Part shown: positions 25,838 through 34,338 of the stretch, piece after piece
Layout: each line of letters begins with the position of its first letter
Position numbering within the stretch: position 1 is the stretch's first letter
NCBI RefSeq assembly: GCF_002980525.1
Contig: NZ_PVBQ01000006.1
Location: 186,001-250,000 of the forward strand
Direction: 5' to 3'
Length of the DNA stretch: 64,000 nt
Source: Sphingobacterium haloxyli
Lineage (GTDB): Bacteria; Bacteroidota; Bacteroidia; Sphingobacteriales; Sphingobacteriaceae
Notes under the pieces: model-generated
What the model saw: only the letters and a program-made list of their open reading frames with translations
Told to the model about the DNA's origin: nothing
Database searches by the model: none
Made by a program: the position numbers and the translations under genes

Positions 25838-26057
25838 CTCAGTACCATGTTCCGCAGGGCGCGCTTTGCGAGTTCATCCTTCTGCATATTGCGTTTTATC
25901 TTAGCTCTCTATGGTACGTTCGAGCTCAACACCTTTTTCTTCGATAAAGGCAATTAGTCGTATGGGGTCCATCAGCCGAGCCACGTCTTTACGTTCCAGC
26001 CCAATTAGATGCCCTATCTGCTCGGACGTAATAGCATGGGTGTTTTCGATAGACCTT
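25838..26057 (-). pseudogene. Assorted gene remnants
   Basis: 25838-25900 is a scrap of the vsr 3' part (CCATGTTCCGCAGGGCGCG...). 25905-26057 on the minus strand reads IENTHAITSEQIGHLIGLERKDVARLMD..., which looks like a helix-turn-helix or helical tail; the parent is not recognised. 25640-25837 contains nothing I can identify. 26058-26100 repeats the 5' end of the DinB gene at 7850-7893. Confidence 0.45.
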
Positions 26058-26104
26058 TAGTTCCATATTCATATTTTACTATAAAATTTTTTCACTTTTT
26101 AATA

Positions 26105-26557
26105 TTATACACCAAATTGCCTCAAATGATGGTCAGTATGTTTGTAAACTAATATACCGATATGCTCATTTGTCATTTTACCAAAGAAATCGTGTATAAA
26201 CTCCGGATGACTAAAGGTTTCATATTCGTTAATCAATAAAATCCAGTCTGCTTTTTCGGATTCGATATCTCCAGTTGATTCTTTTACTTTGAATTGGTCA
26301 GAGGTAGGAATATTTTTATCAAAAGGCTTTCCGTTCTTTATCATCCTTTTCAGTGCTATTTTTCCAAATAATTTACCCAAGAACACTTGTTTATACGAGT
26401 GATTGTCTTTTCCCAAAATCCATCGATTCCAGTATGTATTATGTTTGAGCATCTGGATTAGATTCATTTTTCCCCATTCAGGTTTTTGGAATTCATTGAT
26501 TTGTCCAATTCTATCTATTAATTGACCTCGAACATCTTTGTCAAATATTGTTTCCAT
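26105..26557 (-). CDS. DUF1569 (DinB-superfamily) protein
   Basis: 150 residues, with KMNLIQMLKHNTYWNRWILG in the first helices and EHIGILVYKHTDHHLRQFGV at the end, the histidine-rich DUF1569 signature. It probably folds as a DinB four-helix bundle with a metal site. Function is unknown. The stop lies just before a duplicated DinB 5' end. Confidence 0.82.
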   Translation of the reverse strand: METIFDKDVRGQLIDRIGQINEFQKPEWGKMNLIQMLKHNTYWNRWILGKDNHSYKQVFLGKLFGKIALKRMIKNGKPFDKNIPTSDQFKVKESTGDIESEKADWILLINEYETFSHPEFIHDFFGKMTNEHIGILVYKHTDHHLRQFGV

Positions 26558-26746
26558 TTCATATTCATTTTAGGCTAAATTATCCAGTAAAGCCGAATAT
26601 TAAATTGTCATATGGCAAGTAATGGTTTTGCTTATTAAGCATGCCGCTAAGATAGCTTTCATTATCTCCGTCAATCTTTCTTATTCCGTTCACAAAACTT
26701 GCAGCAAAAGGAAACAGAAGCGCTGAAATGGTCTTTTAAAAAAAAA

Positions 26747-26808
26747 ATCCTGAAGCGGAGAGCTTCAGGATTTTTAACTAATTAACCAATTATTAACCTA
26801 AATTATGA
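26747..26808. repeat. Hairpin element, copy 8 (short)
   Basis: Stem intact, loop GGAGA. The tail is shortened to AACTAATTAACCAATTATTAACC and ends in ATTATGATCATG, without the -7-like CAAATATA. The left flank carries a run of about ten A residues. Confidence 0.8.
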
Positions 26809-26926
26809 TCATGTTTTGCGATTTTATTTAACATTTGTAATTTATTTATCCAAGGGAAGGTACCTTTCCCTAGCTTCCAGAAGTCACATCAGGTTTTGCA
26901 GTAGCCCTGACAGCAATTAGTTGAAT

Positions 26927-27610
26927 TTATTGTAGCGAGATTTTATGAAGTGTTTTTACAATATGGTTCTTTTGATACCAGTCGTTGTACACGAGCTCGA
27001 TCTCCTTCGGCTTAAAAGAACCAAAATCAACATCTCTGTAGCTTTCCAACCGTTCTGCAAACTCCTGGGGTACCCTTATTTGCTTCCGGAACCGGACGGC
27101 CGTAATATGCGCAGTAATTAACCTATACCTTTCGTCGATCGTCTGCTGTAATGCAGAAGCTTTAAAGTTTTTTCTCAACTGATTTCTGAATCTCTCAAGA
27201 CCTGCGCTCAGCGGAAACCCTTGGATCATCACTGCCTCAGGAGAAGTAGATATACCCTGAAAGTGTAGACCAATATCCATTATGTTTTTGGCACTTTCCT
27301 CAAAGAGACGGATATATTTTGAGGTATCTATTTGCCCAAGATCAAAACCGTCGTCACACGAAATAATGGATAGCACGGTTATGTGCATATCTGCCAGCGG
27401 TTGATAATACTGCTCTTTATCGATAAGCATCAACTCATGCTGAAAGCGAGCAATCGCTTCCATAACGTTATCGTTGGGTCTGATCAAGACTGTTAGGCCT
27501 CGTCTTTTATCATTTTTGTCGTCTATTAACCAATCTATTGTATTGTTTCCATTTCGGATGTCGTCAATCGATCTTTTATATAGGTTATTATAAAGTTCTG
27601 TCAAGTTCAT
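26927..27610 (-). CDS. 2H phosphoesterase-superfamily protein
   Basis: 227 residues with the two H-x-T/S motifs of the 2H fold: MHITVLSIISC (about residue 79) and AHITAVRFRK (about residue 168), about 90 residues apart. Relatives include 2'-5' RNA ligases and cyclic phosphodiesterases. Database entries for such proteins are sometimes named mutarotase without support. It stands alone; the substrate is unknown. Confidence 0.75.
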   Translation of the reverse strand: MNLTELYNNLYKRSIDDIRNGNNTIDWLIDDKNDKRRGLTVLIRPNDNVMEAIARFQHELMLIDKEQYYQPLADMHITVLSIISCDDGFDLGQIDTSKYIRLFEESAKNIMDIGLHFQGISTSPEAVMIQGFPLSAGLERFRNQLRKNFKASALQQTIDERYRLITAHITAVRFRKQIRVPQEFAERLESYRDVDFGSFKPKEIELVYNDWYQKNHIVKTLHKISLQ

Positions 27611-27676
27611 ACAAAATCAATATTCCGCTTGCTAATATACTAAGCCCAAGCTAGACTTTGCGCGGGAACAGGTAAT

Positions 27677-27801
27677 TTACATATCTTCCCAATAATTCAC
27701 TAGTTTTAGTAAATCATCATACCCCAAACCATCTTCCCAACCATTTCTTTTTGGAAAATCTTGCCAGTTAAATGTTTTAACCTTTTCTAGTACAGTAACT
27801 G
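27677..27801 (-). pseudogene. C-terminal gene remnant
   Basis: About 40 codons ending in TAA at 27677-27679, reading VLEKVKTFNWQDFPKRNGWE and onwards. There is no start and the family is not recognised. The rest of 27802-28140 shows no gene. Confidence 0.35.
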
Positions 27802-28147
27802 GTCTGAGTGATTGTTTCGGTAAATGAGAAAATGCTAGCTATAAGAGACAAATTGCGCCGGTCTCTTAAGACAGTTACCCTTTTCGTCAATTTTAGGTTA
27901 ATATTCATACCTGATAGTTATCCAATTATACGAGATCAAGTCAACCCACATTCCCCCTTTGCTTCGACCTCGCATCCCCATTTTTTCCAATAGCCCAATA
28001 TAGGAGTCATCCCAGAAGGTCACCCAATACAATAATCAGTATCCAGAGTGGGCACTGGTAAGGGGTTAAATTTTTATTGGTAACAGCATGATACAAAGTG
28101 TAAACAAACGCTATTAATAACAGAGGAGCAGGAGCCGCCATAAAAAA

Positions 28148-28275
28148 ATCCTGAGGCGGGGAGCCTCAGGATTTTTAACTAACTAACCAATTATAAACCT
28201 AATTATGAAGTACAGATATAACGACTAAAGCACCCATTTCGTTTCTAGTAGGTGTATATTTAACACATATTAACA
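28148..28275. repeat. Hairpin element, copy 9
   Basis: Stem ATCCTGAGGC / GCCTCAGGAT as in copy 1, full tail. The minus-strand -7 box is changed to TATATCTG (CAGATATA). 28276-28400 downstream holds no recognisable feature. Confidence 0.85.
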
Positions 28276-28402
28276 AGAGAGCGACCCAATACGTAGTATT
28301 ACTAACCAAGATTATTCGTTCGTTCGATATACATCGATTATCCGGTGACATCGGTAATTGTATTTAAGGTTACTTTTAGATACGCTTAAACGGTTAAGGG
28401 AA

Positions 28403-28654
28403 TCATAGTTCAGCTATTTCCCTGGCAATAGGCACATCCGCTTCCGCCCAGTCGTGGTGTTTTAGTACACTTTTGTCTACCCAGATAGCTTGCGTGTGTT
28501 CGGCAACAACCAGCGAACCGCCAGCCCATTTACAAAGGAAAGGGTAGAGGCGGAGCGGGAATTCTCATCTCAGTGGCAACTTCATCCGTTGGGAGCGTTG
28601 GCATAATAAGACCTTGTTACCATGGTCTATGGTGGCACAGGTTACGTGAAGCAT
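28403..28654 (-). pseudogene. Box-less Nudix derivative with a stop codon
   Basis: Same 43-residue deletion of the Nudix box as at 19760 and 35267. In addition the Trp codon of the KWEFP motif is TGA, so translation stops after about 32 residues. Its start ATG overlaps the stop of the neighbouring vsr remnant, as in the other copies. Confidence 0.75.
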
Positions 28655-28867
28655 TACCTAAACACCCTCCTTGTCTTCAAGAACAGCTCAATCTGGTTGA
28701 TCACCTTCGGTAGGTTTTTCAGGATATCCTGCGACCAGAAGGGGAACACCGTGTAGCCCATATTCCGTAGTGCACGGTTTGCCAGTTCGTCCTTCTGCAT
28801 GTTGCGTTCGATCTTTGGAATCCAGAACTGTCGGTTAGATTTAATCTGTGCCTGTCTTTTCTTCCAC
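28654..28867 (-). pseudogene. vsr fragment
   Basis: Carries the C-terminal third of Vsr. At about 28866 it jumps to the first codons and upstream region of vsr (CTCATCGTAGCTTTGAATGACG), so an internal deletion removed the catalytic part. Nothing further is recognisable in 28900-29100. Confidence 0.7.
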
Positions 28868-29103
28868 TCTCCTCATCGTAGCTTTGAATGACGTAAATTT
28901 ACGTAAAAACTAGTACAGGAGGATACTGCGCAGCCTTATAGTTTGCGTAAGCTTGAAGGAAAACCGATTGTATTCCCGGAACAACTTCAATATCACCCGT
29001 CACAGCAGAATCTGTAATGGCATAGGAGGGAAGTGTTTAAGGAAATGTAGTAGATCAGTATGAAAGGGTTTTATATACAAACTGCAATTAGAGATTAATT
29101 CAT

Positions 29104-29111
29104 TAAATTTG
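29104..29111 (+). promoter_or_regulatory. -7 box of darTG
   Basis: TAAATTTG, a full match to TAnnTTTG, ends 6 bases before the ATG at 29118. The darT mRNA is therefore expected to be leaderless or nearly so. Confidence 0.6.
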
Positions 29112-29117
29112 TGCGCT

Positions 29118-29756
29118 ATGATGATCCCGAATCCAGTATACCTTTTTCGGATAATACATTGGCAGAATATTGAATATATTTTGAGACACGGGCTGTGCAG
29201 TAACAGTCACGTTTTAAAAGATCCCCAATATATCAATATAGGTCATCCTCAGCTTATAGCAGACAGAGACGAGTATCCGATTCCTTTGGAGGGATACGGC
29301 AATTTGGGAGAATACATTCCCTTCTATTTTTGGGGGCATTCCCCGATGTTATATCTAATTATGCATGGTTTCAAGGGCGTGACCCAGTATCCGCAGAAGG
29401 ATATTGTCTATCTCGTTATTGATAGTAAACAGATTATGGAGGCCGACTTCCAGTATGTGTTTACGGATAGACATGCCAAAGTAAAGCTGGCTAAATTTTT
29501 TAACCAGCCAGATGATTTGCAATTATTACGCTGGGATATTATTAAATCTAAGCAGTGGGATAATACGGAAGATGATTTTCAGCGCATGGATTTTAAGCAA
29601 GCTGAGTTTTTAGTCAGACACCATATACCTACCCATTTTATTAATCGCCTTATTGTAAAAAACGATGAGCGCAGGCGTGATATTGAAGAAATAGTTCGTA
29701 AATTAGATTTGGATATTCCGGTAAGTATTGCGCCGGATGGAAAATTGTATTATTGA
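29118..29756 (+). CDS. darT: DarT-type DNA ADP-ribosyltransferase toxin
   Basis: 212 residues. The NAD-binding start (VYLFRIIHWQNIEYILRHGL), NLGEYIPFYFWGHSPM (residues 62-77) and the catalytic Glu in QAEFLVR (E163) are the DarT/DUF4433 signature. DarT modifies thymidine in single-stranded DNA with ADP-ribose and blocks replication; DarG reverses this. I start at ATG 29118, where the -7 box would place the transcript start. The partner gene begins one base after the stop. Confidence 0.92.
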   Translation: MMIPNPVYLFRIIHWQNIEYILRHGLCSNSHVLKDPQYINIGHPQLIADRDEYPIPLEGYGNLGEYIPFYFWGHSPMLYLIMHGFKGVTQYPQKDIVYLVIDSKQIMEADFQYVFTDRHAKVKLAKFFNQPDDLQLLRWDIIKSKQWDNTEDDFQRMDFKQAEFLVRHHIPTHFINRLIVKNDERRRDIEEIVRKLDLDIPVSIAPDGKLYY

Positions 29757-29757
29757 T

Positions 29758-30804
29758 ATGATTTATTTTTTGCAAGGTGATTTACTGCAGTCCAGCGCTC
29801 AAGCGCTGGTTAATACCGTCAACACGGTTGGCGTAATGGGAAAAGGTATTGCCTTACAATTTAAGCAGCGTTTCCCGTATAACTATAAGGTTTATAAAGA
29901 AGCATGTAAAAATGGAACCTTACAAGTAGGGGAGATGTTGGTCGTGAAGGAGCCCGATCTCGTTGGAGACCGATATATCATTAATTTTCCAACCAAGGCC
30001 CACTGGAAGTCACCCTCAAAAACCGAATATATCGAAAATGGCCTTAAAGCGCTTAGGGAAAGCATACAAGAACACCATATAGAAAGCATAGCACTTCCAC
30101 CATTAGGCTGCGGTAACGGAGGGCTGGACTGGCATATGGTAAAGCCCATGATTACGGAAGCACTCGGGGGATTAAACATCGATATTTATGTTTATGAGCC
30201 AAACAGTGAAATAAAAAGTTTACTTCAAGCAGAAGATAGCAAAAAACAAGAGCAGAAATTGACGCCAGCTAAAGCTATGCTTCTTTATCTGATGTTTCAT
30301 TATGAGTCAGTAGGCGATATTAGTAGTTTGTTTGCCGCAAATAAGTTAGCTTACTTTCTGCAAGAGAGTGGCGAGAATTTACGGTTGCGTTTTACTGCCC
30401 ACCATTATGGGCCATATACAGTGCAGCTAAATCATGTGCTGTATAGCTTGAACGGTACCTATCTCCAAGGGTTAGAGCAGAACCAAGCAAAGGCATTTGA
30501 ACCTCTTCGGCTCAACTACGAACGGTACGACGAAGTCGAACGTTTTGTGAAGACGCAGCTGAATCCTGCCCAGCTCGACCGTGTTGAGTCTGTACTGGCC
30601 CTTATCCGTGGTTTCGAATCAACATACGCGTTAGAACTTTTAGCATCTGTCGATTATGCAGCCAAACAACCAGGAGTGGCATCGATTGAGGATATACAGA
30701 AGCACATCCAACAATGGAATCAACGGAAGGCAAATCTTTTTAAACCGGAACATATTGCGCTGGCTAGTCAACATTTAGATGACTATCGAATGATGCTTGT
30801 GTAG
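29758..30804 (+). CDS. darG: DarG-type macrodomain antitoxin
   Basis: 348 residues. Residues 1-150 form a macrodomain (YFLQGDLLQSSAQALVNTVN, VGVMGKGIALQFK, LPPLGCGNGGLDW) that removes ADP-ribose from DNA. The C-terminal 190 residues are the helical DarG domain that binds DarT (AMLLYLMFHYESVG..., YAAKQPGVASIEDI). It starts directly after the darT stop (TGATATG), so translation is coupled. DarTG modules act as toxin-antitoxin and anti-phage systems. A hairpin element follows. Confidence 0.93.
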   Translation: MIYFLQGDLLQSSAQALVNTVNTVGVMGKGIALQFKQRFPYNYKVYKEACKNGTLQVGEMLVVKEPDLVGDRYIINFPTKAHWKSPSKTEYIENGLKALRESIQEHHIESIALPPLGCGNGGLDWHMVKPMITEALGGLNIDIYVYEPNSEIKSLLQAEDSKKQEQKLTPAKAMLLYLMFHYESVGDISSLFAANKLAYFLQESGENLRLRFTAHHYGPYTVQLNHVLYSLNGTYLQGLEQNQAKAFEPLRLNYERYDEVERFVKTQLNPAQLDRVESVLALIRGFESTYALELLASVDYAAKQPGVASIEDIQKHIQQWNQRKANLFKPEHIALASQHLDDYRMMLV

Positions 30805-30875
30805 TTGTTATTAACCTGCCTAGTGGATTCAAATATGTATCTAAGAGGCGAGCACCAGGAGCCGCCAAATACAAT

Positions 30876-30916
30876 ATCCTGAAGCGGGGAGCTTCAGGAT
30901 TTTTAACTAACTAACC
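30876..30916. repeat. Hairpin element, copy 10 (short)
   Basis: Perfect stem and GGGGA loop followed only by TTTTAACTAACTAACCAG, then cut. The left flank lacks the A-run (ACAATATCC), so it is a weaker terminator on the minus strand. It lies between darG and a DUF4269 scrap. Confidence 0.75.
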
Positions 30917-30924
30917 AGGCCCGA

Positions 30925-30981
30925 CGTTGTCTTGCATTCCCTTTGGTAAATAGCTTATATCTTTAAAATCAATCTCCATTT
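30925..30981 (-). pseudogene. DUF4269 5' fragment
   Basis: The first 18 codons of the gene at 16031-16549 (MEIDFKDISYLPKGNARQR) are left. The rest of the gene is deleted. 30985-31122 holds nothing else I can identify. Confidence 0.75.
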
Positions 30982-31122
30982 ATTTTATTTACAGTTGTAC
31001 TGCGTGTATCCGCTAATACCTGGTTCACAGTTAATCCTAGATTTTCAGCGGCGATTAGGTAAATTATCTACGCCGAACCTTAGCAGATTAAGATTTAACA
31101 TCCTGTTCTGTGATGGCGGTGG

Positions 31123-31761
31123 TTAGGCCTTGCGTGCTTCTTTGATTATCTCTTCAATAAAATCAAAGTTAGCTAGTTCGCGTTTAATTTTATACGGGTT
31201 AATTGTTTTATCTACTCGATAAAGTACATGTTCCCTAATCTTGCTCTCTGAAAATATCGAACAGATAATAACACATTTATCCGTCAAATCGATTTTGGAA
31301 AGTAGATCGTTTACATCGAAATCGTCCCCTCCGCTGGACAATATCAGTATATCTGCTTTTGCGGCGGATAATTCCATTGTTTCTTCTGTTATCTCAGTCA
31401 AACGTTTGTCTTTCGAGAACATCTCGATCAATCCTTTCTTGTTTTCACAAAAGGTCTGCCATAAAAAATAACTGTATTTCTCTTTTATAGGCAGAGGTCT
31501 TCGTGTAGACTTTATTTTTTTAGCTCTAGAGAGCAGATACCTGTATGCGCTAACGACGGATGCAAACATCGGCTCGTTTATCGCCTCTACCAGCAATGAT
31601 TCATCAATTGGATAATTTTCTGGTAAAAAAGTAGCAGCAGATCTGATCATCTCTTCCTTTTTCTCGGTGTAATCTTCAAGACTACTAACGTTCCTTTCTT
31701 CTGTTAGGTTTAATTCGGTGCCTTTCCAGGACCGTATAATTCGTTGAATAAATTCTTGCAT
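31123..31761 (-). CDS. Unknown protein, 212 residues
   Basis: A soluble, highly charged, mostly helical protein (EERNVSSLEDYTEKKEEMIRS, SRAKKIKSTRRPLPIKEKYSYF). The C-terminal half looks like an alpha/beta fold with ADILILSSGGDDFDVNDLL and CVIICSIFSESKIREHVL. No family recognised. The same gene is broken at 16563-16797. It lies between a DUF4269 scrap and the divergent 85/66-residue pair, an order shared by both copies of the segment. Confidence 0.6.
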   Translation of the reverse strand: MQEFIQRIIRSWKGTELNLTEERNVSSLEDYTEKKEEMIRSAATFLPENYPIDESLLVEAINEPMFASVVSAYRYLLSRAKKIKSTRRPLPIKEKYSYFLWQTFCENKKGLIEMFSKDKRLTEITEETMELSAAKADILILSSGGDDFDVNDLLSKIDLTDKCVIICSIFSESKIREHVLYRVDKTINPYKIKRELANFDFIEEIIKEARKA

Positions 31762-31965
31762 ATATTTCGGCTTATTTGTACGCTGGTGCAGTAAAGTTAA
31801 GATGTAAATGTTGCAATTTCAACTATTGATAATAAAATAGCCATATACCAGCCAATGGCATTGCAAAAAGAACAAAACCACAATACCATTTACAAAATAG
31901 TGGAGATTACGTTTCGTTTTCCGCACGTGGAGTAGATACCAATAAACCCGAAATTCAGCAGCCTA

Positions 31966-32223
31966 TTAAGGCACATGCCAGTGATTTGTTTCCGGCTCAA
32001 TCTTTAGTGGCTGCTCCAGGTCAAATATAGGCGATAGCATCATGATAAGGTCGGCTGGAATTCCCTTCGCAAACCATTCGGGTTTGTTGTACATCCCTTT
32101 GTAAAATAGCGTTTCGGTACCTTTATCCCACGTTACGCGAGCATACACCAAGCCGCCGTTATCGACGACTATATATCGTATTGTTGTGGATTTGCCGCGT
32201 ATCGATATTCGCTTTTCTTTCAC
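31966..32223 (-). CDS. 85-residue protein of a divergent pair, copy 2
   Basis: Copy of 16829-17086 with substitutions only near the C-terminus (IFDLEQPLKIEPETNHWHVP). It starts with GTG 25 bp from the opposing ATG, across the same pair of -7 boxes. No domain is recognised. Confidence 0.6.
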   Translation of the reverse strand: MKEKRISIRGKSTTIRYIVVDNGGLVYARVTWDKGTETLFYKGMYNKPEWFAKGIPADLIMMLSPIFDLEQPLKIEPETNHWHVP

Positions 32224-32248
32224 ATTACAAATATACTACATTTGCATA

Positions 32249-32449
32249 ATGACAGTAGATGAATTAAGAAACGCATTGCTTGGCAAGACCTTCGCATCTC
32301 CGGTTGAACTTGCTTCGCATATGACCGTAACCGATGTGGATACATTTCTTAAGATCCAGTTTATCGAAGTCGACCTTTGGAAAAAAGAAATAACAAAGTG
32401 CCCGGCTTATTTGAGGCTGGTTAAGTTTTACGAGGAGGTGAAAAAATGA
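32249..32449 (+). CDS. Small DUF6965-like protein, full-length copy
   Basis: 66 residues, MTVDELRNALLGKTFASPVE to RLVKFYEEVKK; the end is present here and absent in the 17112 copy. The stop overlaps an ATG in ATGA fashion (32445-32448) after a purine-rich GAGGAGGTGAAAA, one of the few Shine-Dalgarno-like sequences in the window. A further gene therefore once followed. That gene is now a chance frame running into a vsr scrap. The DUF6965 resemblance is tentative. Confidence 0.6.
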   Translation: MTVDELRNALLGKTFASPVELASHMTVTDVDTFLKIQFIEVDLWKKEITKCPAYLRLVKFYEEVKK

Positions 32450-32505
32450 TACAAAGATTCTTCAGGATTTTTATGCATACAGGAAACTTTGTTGATATGG
32501 CTATG

Positions 32506-32624
32506 TCCTGCGACCAGAAGGGGAACACCGTGTAGCCCATATTCCGTAGTGCGCGGTTCACCAGTTCGTCCTTCTGCATGTTGCGTTCAATTTTCGGAAT
32601 CCAAAGCTGACGGTTAGATTTAAT
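32506..32624 (-). pseudogene. vsr fragment
   Basis: C-terminal vsr scrap nearly identical to 20087-20205. Together with the following DUF2490 gene it forms the shared 909-bp block (20087-20995 and 32506-33414). Just left of it, CTTCAGGATTTTT at about 32460-32472 is a relic of a hairpin-element right arm. Confidence 0.7.
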
Positions 32625-32710
32625 AAATTCACTATTTTCCAGTTAGATCTTCACGTTTTTGTTACTCTACAGTGGACAGGTTTCTTGAGTATATCCACTA
32701 TTTTTATTGG

Positions 32711-33385
32711 ATGAGATTATTATTCTTAACCTTAATCGGTGTATTTCTAACATCGTTCTCTTTTGCACAAAAAGACCCACAGGGCTGGCTTATGTATTTT
32801 GGCCAAACTAAAATAAAAGCGACTAAATTTGCGATCCATCATGAACTCCAGTTACGGGATCATCAGTTGATGGGGGATCACAACCAGACGCTTCTTCGTG
32901 TGGGACTCCAGTATCGAGTCAAACCCTACCTATTAACGACAATTGGCTACGGGTTTATATATAGCGAACTGCCTGGAAGCCCGAATGAACCTTTTCATGA
33001 AAACAGAATTTATCAGGAAGCGCTTTTTTCACATAATTTGATGCGCAGTAACATCAGACATCGGATTCGGCTGGAGGAACGTTTTGTAGAAAATAAGGAT
33101 TTCTCAGGACGTTTTCGCTATTGCCTCTTTGCTGATATTCCATTTACACAGTATGGGATGGGGGCAAAGGGATGGTACGCTGCACTATACAATGAGATCT
33201 TCCTAAACCTATCGGACGATGGCACTATGGATTTTTTTGACAGAAACCGAGCATATCTTGGTATAGGTTATAGAATATCTGATGCTGTAGGAGTGCAGAT
33301 GGGATATATGTACCAAAACATAGGAAAAGCAAGGGGAACGAATCACGCGATGTTGTCGGCGCATCACCAGCTCAAATGGAAATAA
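32711..33385 (+). CDS. DUF2490 outer-membrane-type protein, copy 2
   Basis: 224 residues, differing from the 20292 copy by one residue near the C-terminus (SVHHQ to SAHHQ). It has the same signal peptide and beta-barrel strands. The nucleotide sequences differ at only a handful of positions, so the duplication is recent or the copies are being homogenised. Confidence 0.8.
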   Translation: MRLLFLTLIGVFLTSFSFAQKDPQGWLMYFGQTKIKATKFAIHHELQLRDHQLMGDHNQTLLRVGLQYRVKPYLLTTIGYGFIYSELPGSPNEPFHENRIYQEALFSHNLMRSNIRHRIRLEERFVENKDFSGRFRYCLFADIPFTQYGMGAKGWYAALYNEIFLNLSDDGTMDFFDRNRAYLGIGYRISDAVGVQMGYMYQNIGKARGTNHAMLSAHHQLKWK

Positions 33386-33415
33386 GGATCCCTGCGGACC
33401 AAATATACCCAGCCC

Positions 33416-33592
33416 TCCTTGCCTTATAAATTGATAGATAATTTTGAAGGAAACCTCACTTCATCAAAATGGGCAAAGATGACAAAAGTTTCTGCCGATA
33501 CGGCTCTGCGTGATACTACAGGTTTGGTCAATAAAGGTGTTTTATCTAAGAAAGATTCAGTGGTAGAAGTACCAATTATGTTAAATTGGTAA
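33416..33592 (+). pseudogene. Fic-protein C-terminal remnant
   Basis: The frame reads ...LIDNFEGNLTSSKWAKMTKV, then SADTALRDTTGLVNKGVLSK. This is the winged-helix end of Fic-family proteins, where DTAxRDL...L...GIL is typical. The catalytic Fic domain is absent. A shorter relic of the same region is at 9521-9587. Confidence 0.6.
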
Positions 33593-33652
33593 CGTCCTTC
33601 ATTCGGGGTGGATCTCACCAAATGTTCCGTATTGAGACAAATTTCTTGACCT

Positions 33653-33730
33653 ATGAAAAGTTATACAGCCGCAGAAATCGTTAATTTGGGGTCGATCTTA
33701 GAATATGTAAACTATATGAACGATGCTTAA
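33653..33730 (+). other. Short ORF overlapping the SnoaL-like start
   Basis: 25 codons (MKSYTAAEIVNLGSILEYVNYM...) whose stop (33728-33730) overlaps the ATG of the next gene. Conserved with 11566-11646. A cupin relic or a coupling leader are both possible. Confidence 0.35.
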
Positions 33731-34100
33731 AATAAATGTAAAAACAGACTGTGGACATTCTCCGAAACGCATGTTTCTACGAGATTTTAATATAGCTTTC
33801 GGAAAGGGAGATGCTAATTTTATTATTGCCCACGTGACAGATGATATCGTTTGGGAGTTGATAGGTGAACGAATTATCGAAGGAAAAGACAGCTTCTCCA
33901 AAGCGATCAACGAGATGAAAGAGAAAGAGGTTGCCGAAATAACCATCGAGAACGTAGTAACACACGGCAAGGAGGGTGCCGTGAACGGTATCATGAAAAT
34001 GAACGACGGCAAACAATATGCTTTTGCAGATTTTTATGAATTTAAAAATACGACGGGCATAATCATTAAGAGCATGACTTCTTATGTGATCGAAATATAG
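33723..34100 (+). CDS. SnoaL-like NTF2-fold protein
   Basis: 125 residues: KRMFLRDFNIAFGKGDANFI (long helix), VTDDIVWELIGERIIEGKDSF, VVTHGKEGAVNGIMKMNDGK and a final MTSYVIEI strand, the usual SnoaL-like/NTF2 arrangement for a small cytoplasmic protein of unknown substrate. It is the only intact one of three copies; 11634-12011 has lost the start codon and 20996-21136 keeps only the end. Confidence 0.8.
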   Translation: MLKINVKTDCGHSPKRMFLRDFNIAFGKGDANFIIAHVTDDIVWELIGERIIEGKDSFSKAINEMKEKEVAEITIENVVTHGKEGAVNGIMKMNDGKQYAFADFYEFKNTTGIIIKSMTSYVIEI

Positions 34101-34189
34101 AATGGGACAGAGGTCGATCAGCGTACTGCTTTGTCTTTAATGAGAGCTGTTCGCTAGCGCGACAACTTGCGCCGGTTATGAACAAAAAA

Positions 34190-34243
34190 ATCCTGAAGCG
34201 GGGAGCTTCAGGATTTTTAACTAACTAACCAGTTATAAACCTT
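34190..34243. repeat. Hairpin element, copy 11 (short)
   Basis: Perfect stem, GGGGA loop, then AACTAACTAACCAGTTATAAACC and an abrupt end. The left flank (from 34101) is the same as that of copy 6. Confidence 0.8.
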
Positions 34244-34338
34244 CAGTTACCCCATTGCCGTGTCTTTTTTTCGAAATTAAATCCTTATCTTAGGAATATT
34301 AAACTAATATAAGCACTAATAAATAACTACTTAAGTTT

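Noticed and set aside
27808..27993. Plus-strand ORF of 61 codons
   Set aside because: No protein-like pattern or promoter context; it lies in a decayed stretch between a gene remnant and a hairpin element.
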